Assembly (NCBI GenBank): GCA_020741775.1
Contig: DYYG01000035.1
Span: 248,001-312,000, forward strand
Direction of reading: 5' to 3'
Length of the DNA stretch: 64,000 bases
From: Methylorubrum populi
Lineage (GTDB): Bacteria; Pseudomonadota; Alphaproteobacteria; Rhizobiales; Beijerinckiaceae
Made by a program: the position numbers and the translations under genes. Every line of letters begins with the position of its first letter. The stretch's first letter is position 1. Under the pieces are notes generated by a model. The model had not been told where the DNA came from and searched no databases. It was given only the letters and a program-made list of their open reading frames with translations. Of the stretch, positions 45,262 to 55,100 are shown one piece after another.

Positions 45262-46452
45262 TCAGGCGGCGGCGCGATCCCGGCCCTCGGCCTTGGCGCG
45301 GTAGAGGGAACGGTCGGCACGCTCGATGACGGTGGAGAGATCCGTCTCGCCGGGCTCAACCGCCGCGACACCGAGGCTGATGGTCCAGACCGGCAGATCG
45401 GGCGTCAAGCGGATGGTGCGACGGATCTCATCGGCGAGCCAACGCGCTTCGGCGAGACTCTTGTCCGGCAGCACCATCGCGAATTCGTCGCCGCCGAGAC
45501 GCACGAGGAAGGCCTCGGGTTCGGGGGCGAGGTTCCGGGCCTCCGCGGCCAGAGCGGCCAGTACACGGTCGCCGACGCCATGGCCATGATCGTCGTTGAT
45601 CGCCTTGAAGTGATCCACGTCGAAGGCGATGACCGCGGTCGCCTGGCCCAATGCGCCGCGAACCTGCGGTTCGCCCCCGTCGCGCCGCGTCCTCAACCGG
45701 TCCAGCAGCCGCCTTTCGGGACGCCGGGCCACCAGCCGGGCGCCGATCAGACGGAGCCCGGCCCGGTTCCAGGCGCCGGTCAGGGGATCGCGCAGGGCGG
45801 CCTCGCGCAGTATCGCCTGCGCCCGCTCGCCCGGCATGGCGATGAGACCGAGATTGAGCACCGCGAGCAGCAATTGGTCGGATACCAGCGGGATCACCGC
45901 CGCCATGTTCACGGCGGCATAGCCGAAGGCTTCGGCGGCGATCGCCACCAGGAAGCCGGGGATGTAGGCCAGCAGTGCCGCACCGGCGATGCGCCGTCCC
46001 CGCGACGGTTGCGGCGCTGGGCCGAAGGCGAGAACACCGCCGACAAGGGACATGGCCAGCACGCTGCCGCAGGTGCCGCCGATCCGACCCGGCGCACTGT
46101 CCGAACCGTAAGCGAGCGCAAGCCCCATATAGCCGAGCCCCGAACACAGGATCGGCAGCAGCAGCCAGGGCTGGAACGGCGGAAGCCCGTCGAAGCGACG
46201 CGCACCCGTCAGGACCGCGACGGTACTGGCCGAGAGCAGGGCATAGAGCAGCCCGTCCTGCAGGGGCGTGTGAGCCGAGATGTGATTGAAGGCGAGGATC
46301 GTCGCCGCGTAGATCAATGAGCCGGCGGCCCAATGCAGATAATAGCGTTCCTCGCGCTGGCCGACCCAGAGGCAAACGAACACGCCGCAGAAGGCCAAGC
46401 TTGCCAGCATGCTGCACAAGCCCAGGGTCGGGATATCCGGCAACTTGAGCAT
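45262..46452 (-). CDS. Membrane diguanylate cyclase (GGDEF)
   Basis: A 396-aa protein with a seven-to-eight-helix membrane sensor part (residues 1-205) and a C-terminal GGDEF domain (from about 215). The domain starts ALRDPLTGAWNRAGL, has IAFDVDHFKAINDDHGH and the active-site loop VRLGGDEFAMVL, so it should make cyclic di-GMP. No R-x-x-D inhibitory site is seen just before GGDEF. Cyclic di-GMP often controls EPS production; a link to the 1-13 kb locus is possible but not shown. Confidence 0.9.
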   Translation of the reverse strand: MLKLPDIPTLGLCSMLASLAFCGVFVCLWVGQREERYYLHWAAGSLIYAATILAFNHISAHTPLQDGLLYALLSASTVAVLTGARRFDGLPPFQPWLLLPILCSGLGYMGLALAYGSDSAPGRIGGTCGSVLAMSLVGGVLAFGPAPQPSRGRRIAGAALLAYIPGFLVAIAAEAFGYAAVNMAAVIPLVSDQLLLAVLNLGLIAMPGERAQAILREAALRDPLTGAWNRAGLRLIGARLVARRPERRLLDRLRTRRDGGEPQVRGALGQATAVIAFDVDHFKAINDDHGHGVGDRVLAALAAEARNLAPEPEAFLVRLGGDEFAMVLPDKSLAEARWLADEIRRTIRLTPDLPVWTISLGVAAVEPGETDLSTVIERADRSLYRAKAEGRDRAAA

Positions 46453-46690
46453 ACCCTCTCAAAGACCCATGTGCCGAAGCGGGCTTGGCCGCACCTTGCC
46501 TCCTAGATCTTAAGAAACCAACTTATGATTAGCCTCCGGTTCTGCTCGTGAGGCAAATTGGTCGTAGGTCCCAACTCCGAGTTTGGCTTGGCCTAGGCGG
46601 CAGCCTGTCAGCCCCGGCAGACGCATTCCCGCCGCACACTCAGAACGAATTACGAACAAAGGCTTGACGCGTTCCGAGTGTGGACGCACT

Positions 46691-46705
46691 GTTCATGGAA
46701 CGTTC
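46691..46705 (+). promoter_or_regulatory. LexA (SOS)-type box upstream of an unknown gene
   Basis: The sequence reads GTTC-ATGGAAC-GTTC, matching GTTC-N7-GTTC. A TTGACG -35 element (46664-46669) lies 17 bp before CACTGT (46687-46692), so the box overlaps the -10/+1 area. It is 48 bp upstream of the ATG at 46753. The inner part also forms the palindrome GGAACGTTCC (46697-46706). Confidence 0.7.
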
Positions 46706-46752
46706 CAGACCGATTCGCCGCTCGCAACCGGCGACCGAGGCAGGAGGCTTCC

Positions 46753-47241
46753 ATGTTCGAGATCGGCTTCGAAGACGACCTGCACGACGAGCCGGAAGCC
46801 TCCGCGCAGTCCGTCAGGGCAGATCGCGATTGGAACATCCTCGACGAAGGCCTCGAACATCGCACGAGCGGCTACTTCATCGCTCGCGAGGAGATCGGCC
46901 ATCGCCGGGGGGACGGACTCTGGACCTGGCCGATGCAGCTCGCGGAAAAGGCTTGGTGCGCCCCCTTGTCCTTCCGCCGGTCCTTCATGGCCGCGCTCGA
47001 TCGCTACGGGATCGCGCCGGACCCGGATCTCGCCCGCTCTTTCGCCCTCGGCTTCGGCATCCAGGATGCGGGACAGCGGCACAATGATCGCTTCGTGGCC
47101 CTCGGGGAGCTGGTGCGCCCGCGCCTGCCGGAGCGCAAGCGGACCCTCGGTGGCGAGGGCCGTCGCACGGGTCGCGAGCGTCCGCGTCAGGGCACCGAGG
47201 CACGCCTTCCGGCGCTCGATCTGAGCCGATCGGCGGGCTGA
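46753..47241 (+). CDS. Unknown protein, probably SOS-regulated
   Basis: A 162-aa soluble protein starting MFEIGFEDDLHDEPEASAQS, with AGGAGG 6 bp upstream of the ATG. No family was recognised. It has an acidic N-terminus, a central region with several Trp (GDGLWTWPMQLAEKAWC) and a basic, Arg-rich C-terminal tail (ERKRTLGGEGRRTGRERPRQ), which could bind nucleic acid. The frame reaches up to 46678 but that part contains the promoter. A LexA-type box just upstream suggests induction by DNA damage. It precedes acpXL by 363 bp and is not obviously part of that cluster. Confidence 0.7.
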   Translation: MFEIGFEDDLHDEPEASAQSVRADRDWNILDEGLEHRTSGYFIAREEIGHRRGDGLWTWPMQLAEKAWCAPLSFRRSFMAALDRYGIAPDPDLARSFALGFGIQDAGQRHNDRFVALGELVRPRLPERKRTLGGEGRRTGRERPRQGTEARLPALDLSRSAG

Positions 47242-47604
47242 ACCGCCCGGACGGAGCACGACCCCATGCGAGGCCCTGGCGCCATCGGTGCGCCGGGGCT
47301 TTGCTGTATCCGGCCTTTGTGGATGGGGCGCGCGCCCTCGCCCCCTGAGACCGCGCGCCGCGCGCTGTCTCACCCGACCTCACGCGGGCAAACGGAACAC
47401 AGAGGGGAGGGGCCGTCCTTCGGCTCCCATGCCCGAGGTTGCCCGCGCTCCACCGCTTCGTGTATGGGGTCGCGATCTTTTCATACAGCGCCATCGAAAA
47501 CCGGCGGCGAAGCGGAGCTGCGGACCGAATCGGGCGCCATGGGGGCGTGCCGCGCGAGGGGTCGGCGCTGCCGGACACGAAATCGAGAAAGCGGCCAGCC
47601 TCCC
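47242..47604. other. Non-coding region upstream of acpXL
   Basis: This 363-bp stretch has no convincing gene. The open frames through it look like chance products of high GC. It should contain the promoter for the acpXL-fabZXL-fabF2XL-fabF1XL-SDR operon. No clear sigma-70 boxes or hairpins were identified. Confidence 0.4.
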
Positions 47605-47901
47605 ATGTCGAACGAGACCGCCACCTTCGACCGCGTCGCGGACATCATCGCCGAGACGGCGGATATCCCGCGGGACAAGATCACCCCCGAGAGCCACGCC
47701 ATCGACGATCTCGGCATCGATTCGCTCGCCTTCCTCGACATCGCCTTCGCCGTCGACAAGGCCTTCGGCATCAAGCTGCCGCTGGAGCGGTGGACCCAGG
47801 AGGTCAACGAGGGCAAGGTGCCGGCCGAGCAGTATTTCGTGCTGAAGAACCTCTGCGCGCGCATCGACGCGCTGGTGGCCGAGAAGGCCGCCAAGGCCTG
47901 A
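47605..47901 (+). CDS. acpXL: Long-chain acyl carrier protein for lipid A (AcpXL)
   Basis: A 98-aa acyl carrier protein. The phosphopantetheine site is Ser40 in [12 protein letters not shown]. The sequence [20 protein letters not shown] and the [19 protein letters not shown] tail are diagnostic of AcpXL, which carries the 27-hydroxyoctacosanoate chain attached to lipid A in rhizobia and relatives. It is first in the cluster, followed 28 bp later by fabZXL. The very-long-chain acyl group spans the outer membrane and is linked to membrane stability. Confidence 0.95.
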   Translation: MSNETATFDRVADIIAETADIPRDKITPESHAIDDLGIDSLAFLDIAFAVDKAFGIKLPLERWTQEVNEGKVPAEQYFVLKNLCARIDALVAEKAAKA

Positions 47902-47929
47902 CACGGACAATCTGAAAGCGCCCACCGCG

Positions 47930-48394
47930 ATGCGGCTCGAATATTTCGAGATGATCGATTCCGTGGTGCGGCTCGACCGCGCCGCCGGCCGTATCGAGGC
48001 CCGGGCCCTGGTGCCCGAGGCGAGCCCGGTCTTCGAGGGGCATTTCCCCGGCCACCCGCTGGTGCCCGGCGTGCTCCTCACCGAGACCATGGCCCAGGCC
48101 TCCGGCTACCTCGTGCTCGCCCATCTCGACTTCGCGCAGATGCCCTTCCTCATGGCCGTGGACAAGGCGCGCTTCCGCTCCTTCGTCGGGCCCGGCGCCG
48201 CCCTCGACATCACGGCGAGCCTCGAACATGACGGCTCGGGTTACGCGGTGACGAAGGCCTCCATCCGCCACGAGGGCAAGGCGCTCTGCGATGCGGAGCT
48301 CCGGTTCCGCACCATGCCGTTTCCTGCGGGCCTCGACGCTCCGATGCGCGAGCGCGCGCGCCGCATCGGCCTGCTCGACGCAGCGCAGTCTTGA
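47930..48394 (+). CDS. fabZXL: 3-hydroxyacyl-[AcpXL] dehydratase
   Basis: A 154-aa hot-dog-fold dehydratase. The catalytic His is in FEGHFPGHPLVPGVLLTETM and the Glu of the partner helix lies in the same stretch, as in FabZ. It starts MRLEYFEMIDSVVRLDRAAG and ends SGYAVTKASIRHEG...LRFRTMPF, matching FabZXL of rhizobia. It removes water from 3-hydroxyacyl intermediates during elongation on AcpXL. Its stop overlaps possible starts of the next gene. Confidence 0.93.
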   Translation: MRLEYFEMIDSVVRLDRAAGRIEARALVPEASPVFEGHFPGHPLVPGVLLTETMAQASGYLVLAHLDFAQMPFLMAVDKARFRSFVGPGAALDITASLEHDGSGYAVTKASIRHEGKALCDAELRFRTMPFPAGLDAPMRERARRIGLLDAAQS

Positions 48395-48414
48395 GCCGCC
48401 CCGTGAGCACCCCG

Positions 48415-49545
48415 ATGAATCGCGACGTCGTCGTCACCGGCATTGGCCTCGTCTCCTGCGTCGGCGAGGGGATCGAGGCGCATCTGGCCGCCTTCGCCTC
48501 CACCGAGCCGCCGCGCACGGATACGGAGACCTTCGCGCCCTATCCGGTGCATCCGGTCGCTCCCCTCACCCTCGACACCCAGATCCCGAAGAGATCCGAC
48601 CAGCGGCAGATGGAGCCGTGGCAGCGGCTCGGGGTCTACGCCGCCGGCCTCGCCCTCGATTCGGCCGGGGTGAAGGAGGATGCGGCCTTCAAGTCGGCGC
48701 TTCAGCTGATCGTCGCGGCGGGCGGCGGCGAGCGTGACGTCGCCGTCGACGGAGCGATCCTCACCGGTCTGCGCGAGGCCGCCGATCCGGGTGCCTTCCT
48801 CAACGAGCGGCTCCTGAACGACCTGCGGCCGACCCTGTTCCTGGCCCAGCTCTCGAACCTGCTCGCGGGCAATATCAGCATCGTCCACGGCGTCACCGGC
48901 GCCTCGCGCACCTTCATGGGTGAGGAATCCGCCGGGGTCGACGCGCTCCGCATCGGCCATGCCCGGATCGCCTCAGGTCAGGTCGAGACCATGATGGTCG
49001 GCGGCTCCTACAGCGCCGAACGCCCCGACGTGATGGTGATCCACGAGATGGGCGGCTTCCTCCTCAAGCCCGCCTACCGGCCGGTGCTGGAGCGGGGGGA
49101 CGAGGGTGGCGGCTTCATCCTGGGAAGCGCGGCGGCCTTCCTCGTGCTGGAGGCGGCCGAGCATGCCGCCGCCCGCGGCGCCAGGGCCCTGGCCCGGCTG
49201 CTTCCCGTCGCCAATGACCGGGTCGCGCGCGCGCCGGGCAGCGTGACGGCGAGCCTGACGCGCCTGTTCGGCGAAGCAGGCGTGGAGCGGCCGGACGTGG
49301 TGCTCTCCGGTTCCACCGGGCTGTCCGATCTCGCCCGGGAGGAGGTCGCCGGCATCCAGGCCCGCCTGCCCGGCACGGGCATCCGCGCCACCGGCGACAT
49401 GATCGGCCATCCGATGGAAGTGGCGGCCCCGTTCGGGGCGGCCCTCGCGGCGGCCCTCTGCGCAGCGGGCTCGGCCGGCGAGGTGGCGGTCACCTCCGTC
49501 GGCCACCGCCGCGGCGAGGGCGTGATCCGCGTCGTGAAGGCCTGA
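48415..49545 (+). CDS. fabF2XL: Ketosynthase-like FabF2XL lacking the catalytic triad
   Basis: A 376-aa thiolase-fold protein, MNRDVVVTGIGLVSCVGEGI. In-frame TTG at 48391 (overlapping the fabZXL stop) and GTG at 48403 are alternative starts. Compared with FabF1XL next door, the active-site Cys is replaced by Glu171 (GEESAGVDAL against ACSSGATAIQL), the first His by Gly (LSGSTGLSDL against NAHGTSTP) and the Lys by Gly, while the last His (DMIGHPMEV) is kept. It therefore cannot condense acyl chains on its own and resembles a chain-length factor. It presumably pairs with FabF1XL. Confidence 0.9.
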   Translation: MNRDVVVTGIGLVSCVGEGIEAHLAAFASTEPPRTDTETFAPYPVHPVAPLTLDTQIPKRSDQRQMEPWQRLGVYAAGLALDSAGVKEDAAFKSALQLIVAAGGGERDVAVDGAILTGLREAADPGAFLNERLLNDLRPTLFLAQLSNLLAGNISIVHGVTGASRTFMGEESAGVDALRIGHARIASGQVETMMVGGSYSAERPDVMVIHEMGGFLLKPAYRPVLERGDEGGGFILGSAAAFLVLEAAEHAAARGARALARLLPVANDRVARAPGSVTASLTRLFGEAGVERPDVVLSGSTGLSDLAREEVAGIQARLPGTGIRATGDMIGHPMEVAAPFGAALAAALCAAGSAGEVAVTSVGHRRGEGVIRVVKA

Positions 49546-49720
49546 ACCGACCCGGCGGCCCGGCCGACGTTTCGCGGGACTGCCGGAACAGACAGTACGG
49601 AAGCACGAGACGCGTCCGTCATCCTGCCGTCTTCGCCCGCCGGACGACCCGGAAAGGCGGCGCGCGGCGGGCCTCGGATCGCCGGATGCGCGTGTGGAAG
49701 AAAGGTGATCTAAGGCTCCG

Positions 49721-51007
49721 ATGCCCGACTCCCGTTCCTCGTCCACCCACGATGCCCAAGGGCGCCCGCTCGTCGCGGTGACGGGCATCGGTATCGTCAC
49801 CTCCCTCGGCCGCGGCGCGACCGAGAACTGGGACGCGCTGACCGCCGGACGCTCCGGGATCCGCGCCATCGCCCGCTTCCCCACCGAGGGGCTGCGCACC
49901 CGCATTGCCGGCACCGTCGATTTCCTCGACACCGATCCGCTGGTGGCCCCGCTCCTGTCCGAGCGCTTCGCCCAGGTGGCGGCGGAAGAGGCGGTGGCTC
50001 AAGCGGGGATCGGCGCCGCCTTTCCCGGCGGGCTGTTCGTGGCGGTGCCCCCCGTCGAGATGGAATGGCCGCAGCGTCAGGCCCTGGCCGAGGCCTCCGG
50101 CGAAACCGGCACGGTGACCTACGCGGCCCTCCAGCGGGCCGCGGCGAGCCGCCGCTTCGATCCTTGGCACGACCTGTTCATCTTCGGCACCGTGGCCGAC
50201 CGTCTGGCCGAAAGCTTCGGCACCCGCGGTTCGCCGATCTCGCTCTCGACCGCCTGCTCGTCGGGAGCGACGGCGATCCAGCTCGGCGTCGAGGCGATCC
50301 GCCGGGGCGAGATGGAAGCCGCGCTCTGCATCGGCACCGACGGCTCGGTGAACCCCGAATCGCTGATCCGCTTCTCCCTGCTCTCGGCCCTGTCGACCCA
50401 GAACGACCCGCCGGAGGGCGCGTCGAAGCCGTTCTCGAAGAACCGCGACGGGTTCGTGATGGGCGAGGGCGCCGCCGCCCTCGTGCTGGAGAGCGCGGAG
50501 GCGGCCCGGGCGCGGGGGGCGACGATCCTCGGCTACGTCCTCGGCTGCGGCGAGAAGGGGGACGGTTTCCACCGCACCCGCTCCAGCCCGGACGGGGCGC
50601 CGGTGATCGCGGCGATGCGCGCGGCGCTCGACGATGCCGGCCTTGCGCCGGAAGCCATCGACCATGTCAACGCTCACGGCACCTCGACGCCGGAAAACGA
50701 CAAGATGGAGGCGTTGGGCTGCTCGGCGGTGTTCGGCGAGCGGATCGGCCAGCTGCCGATTTCGTCCAACAAGTCGATGATCGGCCACACCCTCACGGCG
50801 GCGGGCGCCATCGAGGCGGTGATCTCGCTCCTGACCATCCGGCACGGACGCATCCCGCCCACCATTAACTATGCTTTGCCCGATCCGGCCCTGCTCCTCG
50901 ATGTGGTGTCGCGTGCGCGCGACGCGCGCGTCTCGCGGGTCCTGTCGAATTCCTTCGGTTTCGGCGGCCAGAACACCTGCCTCGTTCTGGGAGACGAGCC
51001 GGCATGA
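49721..51007 (+). CDS. fabF1XL: 3-oxoacyl-ACP synthase FabF1XL (catalytic)
   Basis: A 428-aa ketosynthase with an intact Cys-His-His triad: Cys179 in SLSTACSSGA, His in VNAHGTSTPEND and His in SMIGHTLTAAGA. It catalyses chain elongation on AcpXL toward C26-C28 acids. The start MPDSRSSSTHDAQGRPLVAVTGIG has a short polar lead before the core. The SDR gene overlaps its stop by ATGA. A 175-bp gap separates it from fabF2XL and could hold an extra promoter. Confidence 0.94.
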   Translation: MPDSRSSSTHDAQGRPLVAVTGIGIVTSLGRGATENWDALTAGRSGIRAIARFPTEGLRTRIAGTVDFLDTDPLVAPLLSERFAQVAAEEAVAQAGIGAAFPGGLFVAVPPVEMEWPQRQALAEASGETGTVTYAALQRAAASRRFDPWHDLFIFGTVADRLAESFGTRGSPISLSTACSSGATAIQLGVEAIRRGEMEAALCIGTDGSVNPESLIRFSLLSALSTQNDPPEGASKPFSKNRDGFVMGEGAAALVLESAEAARARGATILGYVLGCGEKGDGFHRTRSSPDGAPVIAAMRAALDDAGLAPEAIDHVNAHGTSTPENDKMEALGCSAVFGERIGQLPISSNKSMIGHTLTAAGAIEAVISLLTIRHGRIPPTINYALPDPALLLDVVSRARDARVSRVLSNSFGFGGQNTCLVLGDEPA

Positions 51008-51789
51008 GCACAGAGACGGGTTCGGAGCTGAGCACCGTGCGGAAATCCGTCCTTGTCGTCGGCGGCGCCTCGGGACTTGGCGCGGCGACGGTGCGCGCCC
51101 TGGCGGAAGCGGGCTACGACGTCACCTTCACCTACCGCTCCTCGCCGGAGCGGGCAGGGGCGTTGGCCGCCGAACTGACCGAGGCACATCCGCCGGGCCG
51201 CTTCACCGCCCGCTCCCTCGACCTGTCGGACCGGGCGGCCCTGGACGCCTTCTGCGAGGAGATCGAGGGCGAGGGCTTCTACGGCTACGTCCACAATGCC
51301 GGCCAATCGGCGGACGCACTCGCCGCCATGCTCGACCAGGATCGGGCGGAGGCGGCGATGCAGGTGAATTTCTGGTCGTTGACCCGCATCTCCAAGGCGC
51401 TGGTGCGCGGGATGATCCGGGCACGGGCCGGCCGCATCGTCGCCATCGGCTCGGTGGCGGCGCTCCAGGCCAATGCCGGCAACGCCGCCTACGCCGCGAC
51501 CAAGGGCGCACTGATCGCCTATTGCCGCACGCTGGCCATCGAGTCGGCCAAGCGCGGTGTCACGGTCAACGTGATCGCCCCCGGCTTCATCGACACCGAG
51601 ATGATGGCCCCCTATGCGAGCCACCGGGCGGGCATCGAGCGCCAGATCCCGCTCGGACGCTTCGCCGCCCCGCAGGAGGTCGCGGCGATGGCCGCCTTCC
51701 TGATGGGCGAGGGGGGCGCCTACGTTACCGGCGCGGTGCTGCCGGTCGATGGGGGATTGACCGCGATGATGGGCATCCACCGCACCTGA
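51004..51789 (+). CDS. SDR-family 3-oxoacyl-ACP reductase (FabG-like)
   Basis: A 261-aa short-chain dehydrogenase. The cofactor loop is VVGGASGLGAATV (T-G-x-x-x-G-x-G type), followed by YVHNAGQSAD, catalytic Ser in AIGSVAALQANAG and the YAATKG motif with Tyr and Lys; the C-terminus TGAVLPVDGGLTAM is FabG-like. ATGA overlap with fabF1XL couples the two. It likely supplies the ketoreduction step for the long-chain acids; rhizobial XL clusters usually lack a FabG here and rely on the housekeeping enzyme. Confidence 0.88.
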   Translation: MSTETGSELSTVRKSVLVVGGASGLGAATVRALAEAGYDVTFTYRSSPERAGALAAELTEAHPPGRFTARSLDLSDRAALDAFCEEIEGEGFYGYVHNAGQSADALAAMLDQDRAEAAMQVNFWSLTRISKALVRGMIRARAGRIVAIGSVAALQANAGNAAYAATKGALIAYCRTLAIESAKRGVTVNVIAPGFIDTEMMAPYASHRAGIERQIPLGRFAAPQEVAAMAAFLMGEGGAYVTGAVLPVDGGLTAMMGIHRT

Positions 51790-51800
51790 CCCGGCCCGCG

Positions 51801-52100
51801 ATGCCGCTGCCCAAGCGCCCCGCCCTGATCCTCGCCCTGCCGCTGGCCCTGCTGCTCACGGCGGCACTGCCTGCGTGGGGCGCCGAGACGTTCCGGGTCG
51901 AGGGCCTGCCGCGGGACGACAGCCTGACGATCCGCGAGGCACCCGATGCGGGGGCCCCGGCCCTCGGGCAGATCCCGGCCGGGCGCCGGGTGCTGGGCTT
52001 CGGCTGCACCGCCGATACCCCGAGCGGGCTGACATGGTGCCGGGTGAAGTTCGAGCGCGTTCTCGGCTGGGCGCGGCGGCGTTACCTCGCGCCGGATTGA
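51801..52100 (+). CDS. Secreted SH3-like domain protein
   Basis: A 99-aa protein with a signal peptide (MPLPKRPALILALPLALLLT, ending PAWGA) and a single bacterial SH3-type fold: LTIREAPDAGAPALGQIPAG, then CTADTPSGLTWCRVKF and LGWARRRYLAPD. Two Cys may form a disulfide. SH3b domains bind peptidoglycan or metal-containing partners in the periplasm. It starts 11 bp after the SDR stop and probably shares its transcript. Confidence 0.78.
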   Translation: MPLPKRPALILALPLALLLTAALPAWGAETFRVEGLPRDDSLTIREAPDAGAPALGQIPAGRRVLGFGCTADTPSGLTWCRVKFERVLGWARRRYLAPD

Positions 52101-52113
52101 CAGCACGGCACCC

Positions 52114-55100
52114 TCACGACGGCTGCCGCAGCAGCGTGTCCGCCAGGAAGGTGATGACGTGCCTCATCTCGACCGGCTTCTGCAGCCGCTCCACGTTGGA
52201 GAATTCCGGCGGGATCACGCCCTCGTCGTAGCCGGTGATGAACACGAACGGGATGCCGCCCTCCCGCAGCAGATGGGCGAGGGTGAAGGACGGCCCCGCG
52301 CCGAGATTGATATCCACCAGGGCCGCCGTCGGCCGGATTTCCGCGAGGGCCTCGCGGGCCGCCTCCTCGCTCGGACAGGGCCCCACGACCTGCGCCCCGA
52401 CCTTCTGGAGGGCCCGCGCCGTATCGGTGGCGAGGTAGTAATCGTCTTCGACCACCAGGATATGATGGCCGCTCAGGTCTGCTTGGCTCGTCATGTCGAG
52501 CATCCCTCCGAAGACGGTCGCACGCTGCGGGGCATCCGTCCCAAGGATGCTGGCGCGGTCGCGCAAAGGAAATTCGAGGTGGCAACGGGCTCCTTCCGAG
52601 TCGATTTCCAGCTTGCCTGTTCCACTCAACTCGTAAGGCAGCCGGCCCTCGATGAGTTCACGGCCGAAGCCGCGCCGGCTGATGGGGGCCGGATCGGGTG
52701 CGCCGCTCTCAGCCCAATCGAAGCGCAGCCACGTTTCGCCTTCCTTAGCGAAAACCGACCAACGCACCCGGACACACCCCTCCGGCACCGACAACGCCCC
52801 GTATTTGAGAGCGTTGGTCGCCAGTTCGTGGACGGCCAGGGTGAGGATCTCGGCGGCCTTCGGAGGTAGCTCGATCTCCGGGCCGGACAGGGTGTACTGT
52901 TCCTCGCGCAGCGCCTGGGCGCTGACCTCGTCGTGGACGATGGTGGCCATCTTCACGCCGGCCCCGGCGGAGCGGGTCAGGAGCGCCTGAACCCGCGCCA
53001 GCGTCAGGAGCCGTCCCCCGACGAGGGAGGCGTACTCGGCGACGGTCTCGGCCCGTTCGCCGGTGCGGGCCACGATCGAGCGGGTGACCGCCATGATGTT
53101 GCGCACCCGGTGCTGCAATTCCGCCAGCAGCACCGCTTGATGCTCGATCAGGAGCTTGGCCTCGGTGATATCGGAGGAGAGGCCTCCGATCCGCCGCACC
53201 CGTCCGAGTTCGTCGCGCAGGGGGAAGAGGGTGCTGCGAATCCAGCGGAACGCCCCGTCATGGGGGCGCATGATGCGGAACTCGTTCACCAGGGACTCAC
53301 CGTCCACCGCCCGGGTCAGGCTGTGGAGGGCCCGCTCGCGATCCTCCGGCACCATGAGGGCGCCCCAATGCCGGACCTCGCGTCCGACGAAGGCACCGGG
53401 CTCGAAGCCGTAGACCGGAAGGAGCGCCGGGCTGACATATTCCACCGACAGCGTCTCCGCGTCCCGGATCCAGAGGACGTCCGAGGAGGCTTCGGCGAAT
53501 TGCCGGAACCGCTCCTCGCTCTCGCGCAGGCGCAGTTCAGCCCGCTTGCTGCGCAGGGCGTGCCAGATCGCCGGGACAAGCGCCTCGGCCGCCGCCAAGT
53601 CCTCCGGCCGATAGCCGCCCTCGCGGTTGCCGAGCCCGATCAACCCCCGGATGGCCCCTCCCTGGTTCAACGGCACACCGAGGAAGGCGCCGAGCGGCAG
53701 CCGGCACTCCTCCGTGGCGAGGCTGCCGGGATTGGCGACGAGCGTGTTGTCGATGAAGCCCCGGCCTTCCCGCAGCATTCGCCAATAGAGATCCTCGACG
53801 CCGCCATTCGGCCCGCTCCGGTCGACGAGGGATGACCTGGCAAGCTGCGCCCGGCTCCGATCGCTGAAGAGCAGGTTGTCGAGGCGACCTGTTGCCTCGT
53901 CGATCTCGGCCAGGAAGCCGATGGCGCTGCCGGTCAGATCTTCGGCGACGTCGAGGGAGATGCGCGCCAGCTCCTCCTCGGAGGAGGCGCCCAGGGTCTG
54001 ACCGAAAACCACGTTGATGGCTTGGAGGACGGCGTTGTTGCGCCTGACGCGTTTCTCGGCATCGTGGCGCTCGGTGACGTCGATCGAGACGCCGACGAAC
54101 CGGCTCTCGCCGAGAGGCCGGCCGGAACTGCTCAGCCGGCGATACTGTCCATCGGCACGGAGGAAGCGGGCCTCGCTGCCGAAGGGGCATCGCTGCGTGT
54201 AGGCGGCGGTGTAGGCGGCGAGATAACCCTCGGCATCGTCCGGATGCAGGAAGTTCACCCAGCCCATTCCCCCGACGACATCGAGCCCCGCGCCGAAGAA
54301 ATCGACGAAGTGGTCGTTGGCGGAGATCACGCCGCTCGGATCGACGTCCCAGATGAGGACCGGAGCGGCATCAGCCATCGTGCGCAGCCGCATGTCGGCC
54401 TCGCGGGCCGCCCGCTCCGCCCGCGCCCGCTCCATCGCCGCCCAGATGCGCTCCGCCGTCTCACTGACGAGAGAGGTCTCCCCCTCGCTCCACGCGCGGG
54501 GCGCGCTGCACAGAACGCTGAAGGCACCGACCAGCGCGTCATGCTTGATCAGCGGCACGCCGATCCAGGCTCGGAAGCCGTGTTCGAGCAGCAAGGCCCG
54601 GCTGGCCTCGGGGAGTCGGGGCGAGGTGGCGGCGTCCGGCACGGCGACCGGCAGCCCCGTCTTGTAGAGCGGAAGGAAGGAATCGATGAACGAGAGCGGA
54701 TAGGTTCCGGCAAGGGCGCGCGCATCACCGCGAAGATGTTCGCGCTCGATCACGGCGTATCCTTCCGCCTCGTAGATCGCGGTGTAATGCGCGCGGTCGA
54801 TTTCGAGATGGTCGCCCAGCAGACGACAGGCCTCCGCCTGGATCTCGGCCGGCTCGGCGAGGGGGCGCAGGGCGTCACTCAGCCTGAGCAGGAAAGCCTG
54901 CTGCTCCTCGCGCTCACGCAGGGCCTGCTCGGCCAGTTTGGATTCGTGGATGTCCTCGCTGGTGCCGTACCAGCGGATGATGCGCCCAGCGGGATCGCGC
55001 CGCGGATAGGCCCGCGAGCGCAGCCAGCGATAGCCGCCGGTCTCCTGAAGGCGGACGCGGTGCTGGATGTCCAATGGAGTGCCGATGCGGACGGATTCCG

